Source: Ferrimonas kyonanensis DSM 18153 | GTDB taxonomy: Bacteria > Pseudomonadota > Gammaproteobacteria > Enterobacterales > Shewanellaceae | DNA: 64,000 nucleotides | Reading direction: 5' to 3' | Assembly: GCF_000425405.1 (NCBI RefSeq) | Contig: NZ_AUDJ01000015.1 | Location: 148,655 to 212,654 of the forward strand | Part shown: positions 18,074 to 26,785 of the stretch, one piece after another | Numbering within the stretch: position 1 is the first letter of the stretch | How the letters are laid out: each line of letters begins with the position of its first letter | Notes under the pieces: generated by a model | Seen by the model: only the letters and a program-made list of their open reading frames with translations | Databases searched by the model: none | Told to the model about the DNA's origin: nothing | Program-made: the position numbers and the translations under genes

Positions 18074-20086
18074 ATGAAAACTCAAATCAGTGTAGTGGCT
18101 GCCACCTTGCTGGCCTTGTGTGGCCAGGCGAACGCCTTCGATTTTGGTGTGCCAGCGGCCAACACCAGCAAGGCCAAAACCGACTCCTGGGCATGCAAAA
18201 AGTGCGTCAGCAGCGACAGCATTCAAGGCAGCGTCGGCCTTGGCCTGGGCAGTGCCATCAGCAACGACGATCATGCCGCCAACGCCCTGGGGTATGAAGA
18301 TGGCTTTGCCGCCTCGGTAGACGCGGATCTGCTGCATCGCAGCGAGTCTGGTATTCGTACTAGCGTCGAGGCCAAGGAACTGGGCAGCAAACGCGGCGAT
18401 CTGGCGGTCACCGCGGGCCGAGCCGGTCAATGGCAACTGGGTGCCAGCCTGGATCAGAAATACAGTGTCGATTCGACCAGCGCCCACAGTGATCTGTTGG
18501 CCAGTGGTGACACCCTGGTACGTCAGTCGGCGCCGGTACAGCAGCAACTGGACAAAGAGCGCCAGCAGCTGGGTTTCAATGCCAAGTACATGGGCAGTCA
18601 TTGGGGCAGCTACCTGTCGATGACCAGCGAATCCCGCAAAGGCAGCCAGCGCAGCAGCATCAGTAATGGCGGTGTTGAAGCGCAGAACATTGTGGCCCCC
18701 ATCGACAGCTCCACCCAGAACCTGACGGCGGCAGTGCATGTGAGTGGAGACGCCTGGTTGGCGGAAGCCGGCGTCAAAGGCAGCTGGTTTGACAACGACA
18801 TCGACAGCCTGTCTCTCGAAGGCGCTGCCATTCCGTCTCAGGCCGGGGCGCCGGACAATGAGGCTTACTCTGTGTACCTTAAGGGCCGCTATCGTCTTGG
18901 GGCCACTCAGGTGAGTGGCCGAGTGGCCAGCGGCAGACAGACTCAGGATCAGGACCTGGTGACTCTGACCGGAGTACCGGCCGGAGTGACCGCGGCGGAT
19001 CTTCAGGTCGATACTCTGGATGGGCAGTTGGCGCTGGTAAGCCGGTTGTCGTCGAAATCGACGCTGCGGGCATCGATGATCTACAACGACCGCGATAACG
19101 CCTCCACCTTGTATGAGTTTGATCAGCTGCGCTTCGATGCCCTCAGCGGCACCGTAGAGCAGACTCAGGCTGTGGATCGCACTTACGCCACCTACAAGGT
19201 CGCGAGCGATTACCGTTTGGCCTCCGGTCACAAACTCAGCGGTGGTGTGGACTACAAGCAAACCGAGCGCAGTGCCGGCGACCGCGAGGACACCGATGAG
19301 CTGACGGCCTGGGCACGCTATCACTGGTCAGCTGCGGCCCGTTGGGACATGCGGGTGAAAGCCAGCTTCGGTCAACGTGACGGCTCTCGCTATCAGGCCG
19401 GGGCAGCCACCTCGACCGAAAGCAATGAGCTGATGCGCAAGTATTACCTGGCGGATCGAGACCGAACCAAATTGGAGCTGGAGATCAGCCATACGCCACT
19501 GGACACTGTGTCTCTGGACTTCAGCACTTACTACGCCATGGACGACTACACCGATACCGACATCGGCCTGACCGAGTCCGAGGATTATGGCTGGGATCTC
19601 AGCGGCCACTGGCAAGCGTTGTCCAGCGTATCGATCACCGCCTTTGGCGGCATGCAGTGGATTGATAACGAACAACTGGGCAGCGACAGTGGCAGCTACG
19701 CCACCTGGGCCACCGAGAATCACGATGAATTTGGCTATGCGGGCGTGTCGTTGGCCTACACCGGTTTGCAGGCTCAGGGCATTCAATTGTCCGTGGATTA
19801 CCAGTACAGCTACTCCGGCAGTGATGTCGATACCAGTGGTCAGCCGTTTGAGGATGACTATGAGTCCGACAGTCACAGCGTGTCGGTGAACGCCGGCTAT
19901 GCCATCAGCGCCGCCGCCACCGTGGGCTTGCGCTACCAGTATGAGCGTTACCAGGACAGTGACTATGCCGAGATTCCGGTGGAAAACTATCCGGGCCAAG
20001 GGGTAACCGGCCTGACGACTCTGGGCCAGCTGAGCCAGAACTACAACGCTCACCTGATCATGCTGACTTTGAGTTATCGCATGTAA
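18074..20086 (+). CDS. MtrB/PioB-family outer-membrane beta-barrel
   Basis: A 670-residue outer-membrane porin that sheathes the decaheme cytochrome. It has a signal peptide ending in ANAF. The N-terminal CXXC (WACKKC, near residue 42) is characteristic of gammaproteobacterial MtrB proteins. Many alternating amphipathic strands follow, with the terminal strand NAHLIMLTLSYRM ending shortly before the C-terminus as in barrel proteins. It is the second gene of a two-gene operon closed by a strong terminator at 20111. Together the pair forms an electron conduit; the outer-surface decaheme (MtrC/OmcA/DmsA partner) is not in this window. Confidence 0.92.
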   Translation: MKTQISVVAATLLALCGQANAFDFGVPAANTSKAKTDSWACKKCVSSDSIQGSVGLGLGSAISNDDHAANALGYEDGFAASVDADLLHRSESGIRTSVEAKELGSKRGDLAVTAGRAGQWQLGASLDQKYSVDSTSAHSDLLASGDTLVRQSAPVQQQLDKERQQLGFNAKYMGSHWGSYLSMTSESRKGSQRSSISNGGVEAQNIVAPIDSSTQNLTAAVHVSGDAWLAEAGVKGSWFDNDIDSLSLEGAAIPSQAGAPDNEAYSVYLKGRYRLGATQVSGRVASGRQTQDQDLVTLTGVPAGVTAADLQVDTLDGQLALVSRLSSKSTLRASMIYNDRDNASTLYEFDQLRFDALSGTVEQTQAVDRTYATYKVASDYRLASGHKLSGGVDYKQTERSAGDREDTDELTAWARYHWSAAARWDMRVKASFGQRDGSRYQAGAATSTESNELMRKYYLADRDRTKLELEISHTPLDTVSLDFSTYYAMDDYTDTDIGLTESEDYGWDLSGHWQALSSVSITAFGGMQWIDNEQLGSDSGSYATWATENHDEFGYAGVSLAYTGLQAQGIQLSVDYQYSYSGSDVDTSGQPFEDDYESDSHSVSVNAGYAISAAATVGLRYQYERYQDSDYAEIPVENYPGQGVTGLTTLGQLSQNYNAHLIMLTLSYRM

Positions 20087-20108
20087 AGGGTGTGGCAAGC
20101 ATCACACT

Positions 20109-20133
20109 AAGCGGGCTTCGGCCCGCTTTTTTT
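20109..20133 (+). terminator. Rho-independent terminator of the cytochrome/porin operon
   Basis: GCGGGC-TTCG-GCCCGC (20111-20126) with a stable UUCG tetraloop, followed by seven T residues, 25 bases after the MtrB-type stop codon. Confidence 0.92.
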
Positions 20134-20210
20134 GTGGCTTTGATTCAGTAACGCAATGAAAAGTAATCAAAGTGTGATCAACAAAGAAGTTTTATCATCG
20201 GATGAATTTG

Positions 20211-20230
20211 AATAGAGTTTTTACTCTATT
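20211..20230 (+). promoter_or_regulatory. Inverted repeat ahead of the chemotaxis receptor
   Basis: AATAGAGT-TTTT-ACTCTATT is a perfect 8-base dyad in a very AT-rich stretch about 63 bases upstream of the receptor start. It could be an operator or a leader hairpin; no regulator is identified. Confidence 0.4.
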
Positions 20231-20292
20231 TCTTTTGGTTTGATTTGATTACTCTGAGGAGGTGGGGTAACAGACTGATAAGGAAAAACATC

Positions 20293-21765
20293 ATGAACCC
20301 TGTAACGCTGTGGCGTCACTGTTTTCAACCTCAAGACGCTCAATGGACCAACGAACAAGCACGCTACGTTGATACCGCCCTTTTTTTCCTGTTTCTCTCT
20401 TTTCTAACCGGCGTGTACAGCCTCATCAAATGGTCCGCCAATGGCCATGAAGTGCTGACTCAAACCTCGATATTGCTGATTATTGTCGAGTTGGCGGCGG
20501 GGCTGACCATCCGCTTTTTCCGTGCGCCGGTGCTGGCCCTGAATTTGGGTTTCTTTGGCATGAGCCTGCATTGCCTGAATATGATCTATCAGACCGGTGG
20601 CTTTATCGGTTCCAGTCAGAGCCTGTGGGTGCCGGTGATGATCATTGCGTTTTATCTGTGCGCATCGTCGCTGATGGCGTCGCTGTGGTCGTTGCTGATC
20701 GGCGGTGTCACCCTGGCGATGGTGGTGGGTTTTCTGGAGGGGACGGCCTTTCCCGACATGGCGCTGACGGGGCGGGCACAAACCATAGAGATGCTCTCTG
20801 GTGTGGTGGTGCCACTGTTGGTGATCGCCACCGCTCAGGGGTTTACCGCCAGGTTGCGTCGCAAGGCGTTGATCGACTCCGAGCAGGCACAGCTGGAGAT
20901 GTCGGCGGCGGCGGAGCAAGCCCGTCAAGGCCAGCAGCAGCTTAATGAGGTGATGCAGCAGGTGAAGGTTAACGTCAATCAGTTGATGGAGTTAGCCGCG
21001 GATCTGGATGGCCAGTCCCACTCTTTGCATGAGCATGTGGACACCTTGAATGAAAACTGCAGCGGTCAATCCTGTGCCTCTGAGCAGATGACTGCCCAGT
21101 TACAGCAGCTCACCGAAGATATGAACCGCTCTGATCAGTTCGTCTCCGATTTGCAGCACCACAGTGACACCATCAACCAGCAGGCCCAGCGCAGCTCTTC
21201 CAGCTTGCAGGCGTCCACCGATGCCATCGATCGCATCCTCACCGCCAACGAGAAGATCACCAGCGTGGCGGATTTGATTACTTCGGTCGCGGAGCAGACC
21301 AACCTGTTGGCGCTGAACGCTGCCATCGAAGCCGCCCGCGCCGGAGAACAAGGTCGGGGGTTTGCGGTGGTGGCGGAACAGGTGCGGGAGTTGTCGGCCA
21401 AGAGCAACGGCGCGGCCCTGGAGATTCGCACTATCCTCGAAGAGAGTCGCAAGGAGGTCAATCATGGCCAGCAGGTGATGCAGTCCACCACCTCGGAGAT
21501 CTCCGGCATCATCGCTCAGGTGAGCAATACCCAGCAGGAAGTGACCCAGTTGACCGACATTATTAAGCACCAGGCCCAGGCCGTGGAAGAGCTGTATACC
21601 GCCAGTGCCGAGGTGTCCTCCGGCGTGGTGGACACCAACAGAGTGGCGGAGGAGGTGGCACAGCAAGGGGCGCAACTGGCCAATCAAGTTACCACCATCA
21701 AGGGATTGACTGCCTCGCTGACCGGCGTGATGGACAGCGGCGTAACCGGCATCCGGGCAGGTTGA
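20293..21765 (+). CDS. Methyl-accepting chemotaxis protein with membrane-embedded sensor
   Basis: A 490-residue chemoreceptor. About six closely packed hydrophobic segments fill residues 28-190 with almost no periplasmic domain. A methylation/coiled-coil region follows. The hallmark hairpin tip that contacts CheA/CheW is near residues 337-370 ([20 protein letters not shown], then [18 protein letters not shown]). The ATG at 20293 is preferred over a TTG sixteen codons upstream since AAGGA precedes it. It probably senses a membrane-soluble or energy-related cue, or acts through another protein. It stands alone after the cytochrome operon terminator. Confidence 0.9.
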   Translation: MNPVTLWRHCFQPQDAQWTNEQARYVDTALFFLFLSFLTGVYSLIKWSANGHEVLTQTSILLIIVELAAGLTIRFFRAPVLALNLGFFGMSLHCLNMIYQTGGFIGSSQSLWVPVMIIAFYLCASSLMASLWSLLIGGVTLAMVVGFLEGTAFPDMALTGRAQTIEMLSGVVVPLLVIATAQGFTARLRRKALIDSEQAQLEMSAAAEQARQGQQQLNEVMQQVKVNVNQLMELAADLDGQSHSLHEHVDTLNENCSGQSCASEQMTAQLQQLTEDMNRSDQFVSDLQHHSDTINQQAQRSSSSLQASTDAIDRILTANEKITSVADLITSVAEQTNLLALNAAIEAARAGEQGRGFAVVAEQVRELSAKSNGAALEIRTILEESRKEVNHGQQVMQSTTSEISGIIAQVSNTQQEVTQLTDIIKHQAQAVEELYTASAEVSSGVVDTNRVAEEVAQQGAQLANQVTTIKGLTASLTGVMDSGVTGIRAG

Positions 21766-21828
21766 GGTTTAGCGGGATAGGGCGACTGGGTCTATCCTCA
21801 GTGCTTGGGCGGCATTGAAGAGGTACCC

Positions 21829-22707
21829 ATGCAAGCTGCGCTATACCCAGTCTCAGAACAGCAGATCACCGATTCGGTTTCTAAGGCCTTCCTGAAGGGA
21901 GGCCTGCCGGTGTTGATCATTCGCAACCCGTTTGCCGATGCCATCATCAGCCTGTTCGGGGCCCAGCTACTCAGTTACCGCCCCCGTGGCGGCAGTGAGT
22001 GGTTGTGGCTGAGCGATGCCGCGCGCCTGGACCAGACACGGCCGATACGCGGGGGCATACCCATCTGCTGGCCGTGGTTCGGCCAACACCCGCAGATACC
22101 GGGGGCGCCATCCCATGGGTTTGCTCGAACTCAGATGTGGCAGCTGGACGCGGTGTCCGACACCAGTCGCGGCACCACCTTGTCGCTGTTTCTGTCTGAC
22201 GATGACGTCAGTCCGGATTACTGGCCGTTTGCGTTTGAACTGCAACTGGACGTGACCATCGGCCACCAGTTGGAGCTGTCCCTCACCGGCCACAATTGTG
22301 ATCATCATCATTGGCGCTTCTCCACCGCATTGCACAGCTACTTTAATGTGGGGGAGGTGAGTAAAACCACGGTATACGGTGTCGGCGATCGCTACCGGGA
22401 CAAGCTCAGCGGCCAGAGTGTCATCGATACCGGTCCGCTGCAGGTCTGTCCCCCTCTGGATCGCATCTATCCGGGAGCCCAGCCTCAGGTGGTGATGGCG
22501 GCGGCCCAGCACAGTATCTTGTTGGATCAGACCGGCATGGACTCGGTGGTGGTGTGGCATCCCGGCCAGCAACTGCCGCAGGACATGGGGGCGGCCACCG
22601 CCGCGTCGATGCTGTGTGTCGAGACCGCGGCACTGGGCAGCGATGGCATCACCCTGGCACCGGGCAAGGCCCATCAGCTGAAACTGGTGATCAGCCGTCA
22701 GGCATAA
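21829..22707 (+). CDS. D-hexose-6-phosphate mutarotase (YeaD-like)
   Basis: A 292-residue cytoplasmic aldose-1-epimerase-fold enzyme that interconverts anomers of glucose-6-phosphate-type sugars. Visible family features are RGGIPICWPWFG (near residue 72), the catalytic-region histidine in SHGFAR, HSYFNV (near 170) and the late segment containing LCVETAALG with its glutamate. The ATG at 21829 follows GAAGAGG, so it is preferred over an ATG eight codons earlier. The stop codon lies in the A-run that begins the shared terminator at 22712. Confidence 0.88.
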   Translation: MQAALYPVSEQQITDSVSKAFLKGGLPVLIIRNPFADAIISLFGAQLLSYRPRGGSEWLWLSDAARLDQTRPIRGGIPICWPWFGQHPQIPGAPSHGFARTQMWQLDAVSDTSRGTTLSLFLSDDDVSPDYWPFAFELQLDVTIGHQLELSLTGHNCDHHHWRFSTALHSYFNVGEVSKTTVYGVGDRYRDKLSGQSVIDTGPLQVCPPLDRIYPGAQPQVVMAAAQHSILLDQTGMDSVVVWHPGQQLPQDMGAATAASMLCVETAALGSDGITLAPGKAHQLKLVISRQA

Positions 22708-22740
22708 AAAAAGCCGCCTGACAGAAGGCGGCTGAATTTC
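22705..22740. terminator. Bidirectional terminator between convergent genes
   Basis: AGCCGCCT (22712-22719) pairs perfectly with AGGCGGCT (22726-22733) around a 6-base loop. On the minus strand it is followed by a run of seven T residues, ideal for ending the deoxynucleoside kinase transcript. On the plus strand it follows the mutarotase stop immediately, with a weaker T content after it. Confidence 0.85.
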
Positions 22741-22805
22741 ATCGGGAAGGATTGACTTAAACGGTCAACACCCCCAGTAGACGCGAACGTCTTAGAAAAT
22801 GCATT

Positions 22806-23459
22806 CTAATCGGCGTTCAATACCTGACACACCTCAATCACTTGCTCTGCCAAACCTTCCGGGCAGCCGAAATGGGTCCAGTCAACAGTCAGCAGCTGGG
22901 TGTTGTACTTGTCGCAGATGTGCGGCAGGAAGGTGTTGTGACAGTCAGAAATCAACTGAATGTAGCTTTGTGGGGTACCCACTTCGGCGTCGCGACCTCG
23001 GCTCAGCATGCGCTCGTAGGAGACGATAGGATCGGATTTCAGGTACACCACGGCGCTGACCTGAGGGTAGTCTTCCAGCTTGTCCTGAATGTCGTAGTAG
23101 TAATCCAGGTCTTTGCCGTCGGGGCGGCAGGCCTCGGCCAGGTTGGCCTGACAGAAAACCAGGTCGGAAAACAGAGAGCGTTCGATGATGTAATTAAAGC
23201 CCGGATCCAGATCCTGGCAGGTCTCGGCACGCTTGTTGGTGATGTAGCGCTGGAAGTTGATTCGCTGCGACGGATCGTTGGTGAACGCCTTCAGCAGACG
23301 TTGAAATTCCGGATCGGTGTCCACCTCTTCGATGATCAATCGCCACGGCCTGTCATCAAGATTGCTTAACCGGTCAGCCAGTTTGGGGAGTAGGGTGGAT
23401 TTGCCTACGCCAATGTTGCCTTCAATGGCGATCAGTTTGAAATCTTGAGTTTGGTTCAC
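22806..23459 (-). CDS. Deoxynucleoside kinase family protein
   Basis: A 217-residue P-loop kinase of the deoxyadenosine/deoxyguanosine kinase (dNK) family, which phosphorylates deoxynucleosides in salvage. Walker A is GNIGVGKST near residue 14. The E-R-S motif (IIERSLFSDLVF) and a LID-type arginine segment (YERMLSRGR) are present. The GTG at 23459 is chosen because AGGAG lies nine bases upstream. A longer reading would start with TTG at 23498, immediately beside an apparent -10 element. It is monocistronic, ending at the shared terminator near 22712. Confidence 0.85.
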   Translation of the reverse strand: MNQTQDFKLIAIEGNIGVGKSTLLPKLADRLSNLDDRPWRLIIEEVDTDPEFQRLLKAFTNDPSQRINFQRYITNKRAETCQDLDPGFNYIIERSLFSDLVFCQANLAEACRPDGKDLDYYYDIQDKLEDYPQVSAVVYLKSDPIVSYERMLSRGRDAEVGTPQSYIQLISDCHNTFLPHICDKYNTQLLTVDWTHFGCPEGLAEQVIEVCQVLNAD

Positions 23460-23488
23460 GTTCGACGGCTCCTGTAAATTGGAACGCG

Positions 23489-23497
23489 ATGATAGCA
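23489..23497 (-). promoter_or_regulatory. Extended -10 element of the deoxynucleoside kinase gene
   Basis: On the minus strand TGCTATCAT matches an extended -10 (TG-N-TATAAT) 30 bases ahead of the GTG start. No clear -35 is seen, which is usual for extended -10 promoters. Confidence 0.5.
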
Positions 23498-23784
23498 AAA
23501 ATGTAAGAATTTAAAACGTAAAAAAGGCCACTTTTGTTGATGTTTTTCTTGTCAGAATGGTTGACAGTGCATTAATTGCTGATGACTTTGCATTTTTCGT
23601 CACTTTAATGATTAAATTAAGTTCAATTAACATTTAAATGTATGTTATTTAAGCTTATATTCGCCATTGGTTAAAGCGAGGATTGTCTGATTTGTTCGAT
23701 TATTGTACGGATTTGCGCCGAGTCAGCGCCAGGCTGGCTTGGTCATTTTGTCGTTTCGGTGACGATTGTGATCGAAAGCGGGCA

Positions 23785-23809
23785 AATGCCTGGGTCTTAA
23801 CCAGGCATT
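23785..23809 (-). terminator. Probable terminator of the hemG-cytochrome b pair
   Basis: AATGCCTGG and CCAGGCATT pair perfectly over 9 bases with a 7-base loop, ten bases past the cytochrome b stop. The following minus-strand sequence has only a broken T-run, so efficiency is uncertain. Confidence 0.55.
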
Positions 23810-23818
23810 GTGGTTTTG

Positions 23819-24319
23819 TTAGCGCAACATCTCGAGGAAGTGGCTGAATGAAGCGATGGCATGGATGATCAGATACCAGAACAACGCCGAGGCCAGATCG
23901 ATATGGCAGGCGCGCAGCGTCATGGCCATTGAACTGCCCTGAGTCAGCAACCAGGCACAGCCGGTCAGCCCCACCAGTACCATCAGGATCAGGCCAAACC
24001 CTTCGATGAAGGTCAGCAGTCCAGGGGCGCCCGCTGCGGGCAGTTGCTTGTTTTTGAGCTGGCGTAAATCATTAATGATCGGAGAAAACTGACCAACGCA
24101 CCAGCCAAAATACAACCGCCACTGGCCCAATCGACAGCACTTGTACAGGAAGCACAGGCTGAGCAGGGCAGTGACCACCCCCAAAGCGATGTGGTTATAG
24201 TCCCAGAACCCGGCATTGGCGTGAATTCGATTGGCCAGATGCACCTGGCCGGCAGTACTGAACAGCCAGATTGCCAGTAATGCCAATAGAACATGAAGGC
24301 GTTCAAACAGTTGCGACAT
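23819..24319 (-). CDS. Cytochrome b561-like four-helix membrane protein
   Basis: A 166-residue integral membrane protein with about four hydrophobic segments (residues 6-24, 42-60, 102-122 and 140-160). Histidines lie within or next to the helices (near residues 9, 27, 43, 138, 153 and 160), the pattern of small di-heme cytochrome b561/Ni-hydrogenase b-type subunits. It lies 27 bases after hemG on the same strand. HemG passes electrons to quinone, so a b-type redox partner or heme-handling role is plausible. The family call is from pattern, not an alignment. Confidence 0.6.
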   Translation of the reverse strand: MSQLFERLHVLLALLAIWLFSTAGQVHLANRIHANAGFWDYNHIALGVVTALLSLCFLYKCCRLGQWRLYFGWCVGQFSPIINDLRQLKNKQLPAAGAPGLLTFIEGFGLILMVLVGLTGCAWLLTQGSSMAMTLRACHIDLASALFWYLIIHAIASFSHFLEMLR

Positions 24320-24346
24320 TATCTATCCTTGTTAGCCGTTGCGGTG

Positions 24347-24871
24347 CTAATAATTGGCCACTTGGCGGGAGAAGCGATCCACCTTTTCCCAGTCGGTGTA
24401 CTCGATGCAGCTGTTGAGGTCAGTCGGCCCCTTGGTGATCCGCATGATGAAGCGGATGATGTGCTTATCCAGGAAGTTGTATCTCTGGTAGTCGATCATA
24501 CCACCAAACACCTCCATGAAGTCCGGCATCCAGGCGATGCGTTTCAGGAACGCCTGCATATAAGGGTTGGTTTGCGGACTGTCTTTACCGGGCTTTCTGG
24601 CGACCAGGCTGACCGAGAAGAAGCCGGCTGGCTTTTGCTCTAACACGGCCTGGTGTTTTTTAATGAACTGAAACACTTGGTGAGAGTGCTTACCGTGCTT
24701 GATGCTGGCCCCGATCAGAATTTTATCAAAGGGCAACAGGTCCAGATCAGGTTCAGCCAGATTGTGTAAGGTAACGATTTCGCCCTTCTTCTCCAGTTGT
24801 GCCTGAATTTGTTTGCAGATTTTTAGGGTTTGGCCTTTATCGGTGGAATAGGCGATTAACGTATTACTCAT
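24347..24871 (-). CDS. hemG: Menaquinone-dependent protoporphyrinogen IX dehydrogenase
   Basis: A 174-residue flavodoxin-like enzyme that oxidises protoporphyrinogen IX to protoporphyrin IX in heme synthesis, delivering electrons to quinones. Landmarks shared with E. coli HemG include the FMN phosphate loop (YSTDKGQT), GASIKHGKHS, FSVSLVARKPGKDSPQTNPY and the late YTDWEKV, in the same order and spacing. It leads a two-gene unit with the cytochrome b561-like protein. HemG rather than HemY or HemJ fits a facultatively anaerobic gammaproteobacterium. Confidence 0.93.
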   Translation of the reverse strand: MSNTLIAYSTDKGQTLKICKQIQAQLEKKGEIVTLHNLAEPDLDLLPFDKILIGASIKHGKHSHQVFQFIKKHQAVLEQKPAGFFSVSLVARKPGKDSPQTNPYMQAFLKRIAWMPDFMEVFGGMIDYQRYNFLDKHIIRFIMRITKGPTDLNSCIEYTDWEKVDRFSRQVANY

Positions 24872-25235
24872 GTATTCTCCAGCTGATCAACCTTGGGTCG
24901 ACCGGGTTATGATAGCGAATAGCCCCAAGGGTTTAATTTGAACAGGATCACCCCTTGGCAGGTTGGGGTCCTGAGCGTGGACTTAAGTGCCCGTTTTGTG
25001 ACCTGAAAAGCGACTGTGAGTGGTGGGACAACAGCGAGTTACACAGGTTCAATGGGGTTGTTACATTATGGCGATTTTCAGTCGCAGGTGGATGCTGAAT
25101 GGAGGGGCTCTGAGTTTACCTTGAGCGACATTCATATTAAACTTAGGTGACTTGATAATTTTGGTGATATACTTAAAAGGTACTTTGTCACTGTCTATGG
25201 GATAACTCCTATCCCGCGTTGTTGAAGTAGGAAAA
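24872..25235. other. Intergenic region between hemG and the Hha-like gene
   Basis: About 364 bases between divergent genes, carrying both promoters. The right half is AT-rich, with a possible -10 (TATACT near 25168) for the Hha-like gene and a leader hairpin at 25199-25215. No other gene is supported. Confidence 0.45.
25199..25215 (+). promoter_or_regulatory. Leader hairpin ahead of the Hha-like gene
   Basis: GGGATA-ACTCC-TATCCC, a perfect 6-base stem ending 20 bases before the start codon and just upstream of the AGGA ribosome-binding site. It may influence initiation; this is inference. Confidence 0.4.
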
Positions 25236-25433
25236 ATGAGAATTAAATTAGAACAGCTAAATAGCGATGAGCTTGATTATCTCTATAAGTTGCGCAAAGC
25301 AAGAACTTTAGCAACTCTGGAATTAATGACGGAAAAGCTGGAGCGTGATGCTGCCAGTAGCGCAGAAGAAGCCTCTATTTGCCGAGCTTTCGACGTTCGG
25401 GAAACGGAGATAGAGCAGGGGCGTTACGTATAA
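25236..25433 (+). CDS. Hha/YmoA-family nucleoid-associated regulator
   Basis: A 65-residue protein whose centre (DYLYKLRKARTLATLELMTEK, residues about 14-34) matches Hha/YmoA (DYL-x2-LR-x3-T-x2-TLE-x3-EK). A second helix (FDVRETEI) resembles the FYSAADHRLAEL segment of Hha. Such proteins have no DNA-binding domain of their own; they bind H-NS and adjust silencing of transferred and virulence genes. An AGGA lies eight bases upstream. The gene sits in a locally AT-rich patch of a GC-rich window, which fits either acquisition or H-NS targeting. Confidence 0.7.
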   Translation: MRIKLEQLNSDELDYLYKLRKARTLATLELMTEKLERDAASSAEEASICRAFDVRETEIEQGRYV

Positions 25434-25572
25434 ACCCGTTTTCGGTTTATGGATTCATAACCTCCTAGTTGAATATATAAGCCAACGATCTGATAACGCT
25501 CTGTTGGGTTTTCCTGTTACCGCTCAGTTGTCGATGCCCCTTCATGTTTTTAAAAACCTGTTTTTTATCTGA

Positions 25573-25606
25573 CACTTGAACACCGACGCTGGTCGGTGTT
25601 CAAGTG
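25573..25606. repeat. Perfect 15-base inverted repeat
   Basis: CACTTGAACACCGAC, a GCTG loop, then its exact complement. It lies eight bases past the acyltransferase stop. Neither strand has a T-run directly after the stem: the six-T stretch is on the wrong side for the minus-strand gene. It is therefore either a non-canonical terminator or an mRNA 3'-end stabiliser. Confidence 0.7.
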
Positions 25607-25613
25607 AGATAAT

Positions 25614-26639
25614 TCAAGGAACCAAGCGTTTTACCAGCGGAATTCGTGCCAGTACCATGGTCAGCAGCAGCGCACTGACTAAGGTCAGAAGCGACAACGC
25701 CGGAATGGCCAACCAGTTGCTGCCAAACCATTGATAAAAGCCGTTGCCGATCTGGCGCACCGGGATTAACAGCAGTGGATGAACCAGATAGATACCAAGG
25801 CTGTATTTGGAGACCAGTGATATCAGCTTACGTGTTGTCTCATTGATGTTGTCGGCCCACTTTTGAGCGAGTACAAAAATCATACCGGCAATGGCTACGG
25901 TATTCAGGGATTTATATCCCATGAAGAAACTGCTGTATCCCTGTTTTAATTCGCTGAACCACCAACTGCCAAACACATTGACAACCATGGCTGTGAGTCC
26001 GGCGAGCACCCACCATTTACGACTGTTATTATTGTCGTTATGGAATAAATACCATCCGAGTATGAGATAGCCGCTATAGAGAATTATATTCTGACGAAGT
26101 GGTGTTTCTACTTTTAGCCAGTGCATCAAGGTCAATAACAACCAGCCGGCAATCACCAGCCTGACCCGCTCTTTTCCCATGGCCGCCAACAGAGGTGCTA
26201 AAAGCGGAATCACAAAGTAGAGCGGAATAAAATCATAGAAAAACCACAGATGATACCAAACCGGCTCATTGGGAGAGGCGACAACGTTTTCAATAAACGG
26301 TTGAATATTAAATGTTTCTGACGCAAATGAGGGCGCAAGAGAATAGATAAGTGTCCAGCCAATAAAAGGGATGGCCACTTTGGACAGGCGTCGGCTCAGG
26401 TAGTAGCGGCAATCGAAAGGGCGACTGTCCGACAGTAGCAGTGCGCCGGTGATCATCATGAATATTGGCACCGCCCAGCGAGTCACGGCGTTGTAGCTGC
26501 TGGCCGCTAACCACTCGGTTTCCGGGGCAAGCCCATACAGATGGCGCCAGGGACCGAGCACGTGGATGATGACCACGGCGATGGCGGCCAGGCAGCGCAG
26601 CAAATCCAGATAGAAGATGGTGTTCTTCTGTGTCGACAT
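25614..26639 (-). CDS. Acyltransferase family 3 membrane protein
   Basis: A 341-residue multi-pass protein with about ten hydrophobic segments. It starts with the diagnostic YLDLLRCLAAIAVVIIHVLG (residues 10-29), where the catalytic histidine and the R-x-x-A motif lie. An SRRLSKVAIPFIGWTLIYS segment follows, as in OafA/WecH-type enzymes. These O-acetylate or succinylate surface sugars, or transfer acyl groups in envelope metabolism. There are no glycan genes nearby, so the acceptor is unknown. It is apparently monocistronic. Confidence 0.88.
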   Translation of the reverse strand: MSTQKNTIFYLDLLRCLAAIAVVIIHVLGPWRHLYGLAPETEWLAASSYNAVTRWAVPIFMMITGALLLSDSRPFDCRYYLSRRLSKVAIPFIGWTLIYSLAPSFASETFNIQPFIENVVASPNEPVWYHLWFFYDFIPLYFVIPLLAPLLAAMGKERVRLVIAGWLLLTLMHWLKVETPLRQNIILYSGYLILGWYLFHNDNNNSRKWWVLAGLTAMVVNVFGSWWFSELKQGYSSFFMGYKSLNTVAIAGMIFVLAQKWADNINETTRKLISLVSKYSLGIYLVHPLLLIPVRQIGNGFYQWFGSNWLAIPALSLLTLVSALLLTMVLARIPLVKRLVP

Positions 26640-26785
26640 GATGTCTCCTTATTGCCTCGGGTCACTGGGCAGGATCCGAGTTGGCGTTGTGCCGCCCTAT
26701 GTTGTTCGAATAAACCATCAGCATACCTCAGTAAATCAAGAGGAAACAGTAGGCTAACTTAATCGGTGTTGAACCAAGGCCAACT

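Larger units (their letters stand above)
23460..23818. other. AT-rich intergenic region
   Basis: About 360 bases between two minus-strand genes. The left third is very AT-rich and holds the kinase promoter. The right end holds a 9-base stem hairpin after the cytochrome b gene. I see no gene. Confidence 0.5.

Noticed and set aside
17462..19324. Minus-strand open frame of 620 codons opposite the decaheme cytochrome and MtrB-type porin
   Set aside because: Low-complexity composition rich in V, A, G and H with no motif, lying wholly antisense to two well-supported genes; a by-product of their GC-rich codon pattern.
19328..20098. Minus-strand frame of 256 codons under the end of the porin gene
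   Set aside because: Antisense shadow that would also run into the terminator region; no family features.
23460..23498. Longer N-terminus of the deoxynucleoside kinase starting with TTG at 23498
   Set aside because: It would start right beside an apparent extended -10 promoter, while GTG at 23459 has AGGAG upstream.
25559..25606. Classic terminator for the acyltransferase
   Set aside because: The T-run lies on the plus strand before the stem, so on the transcribed strand the stem is followed by A residues.
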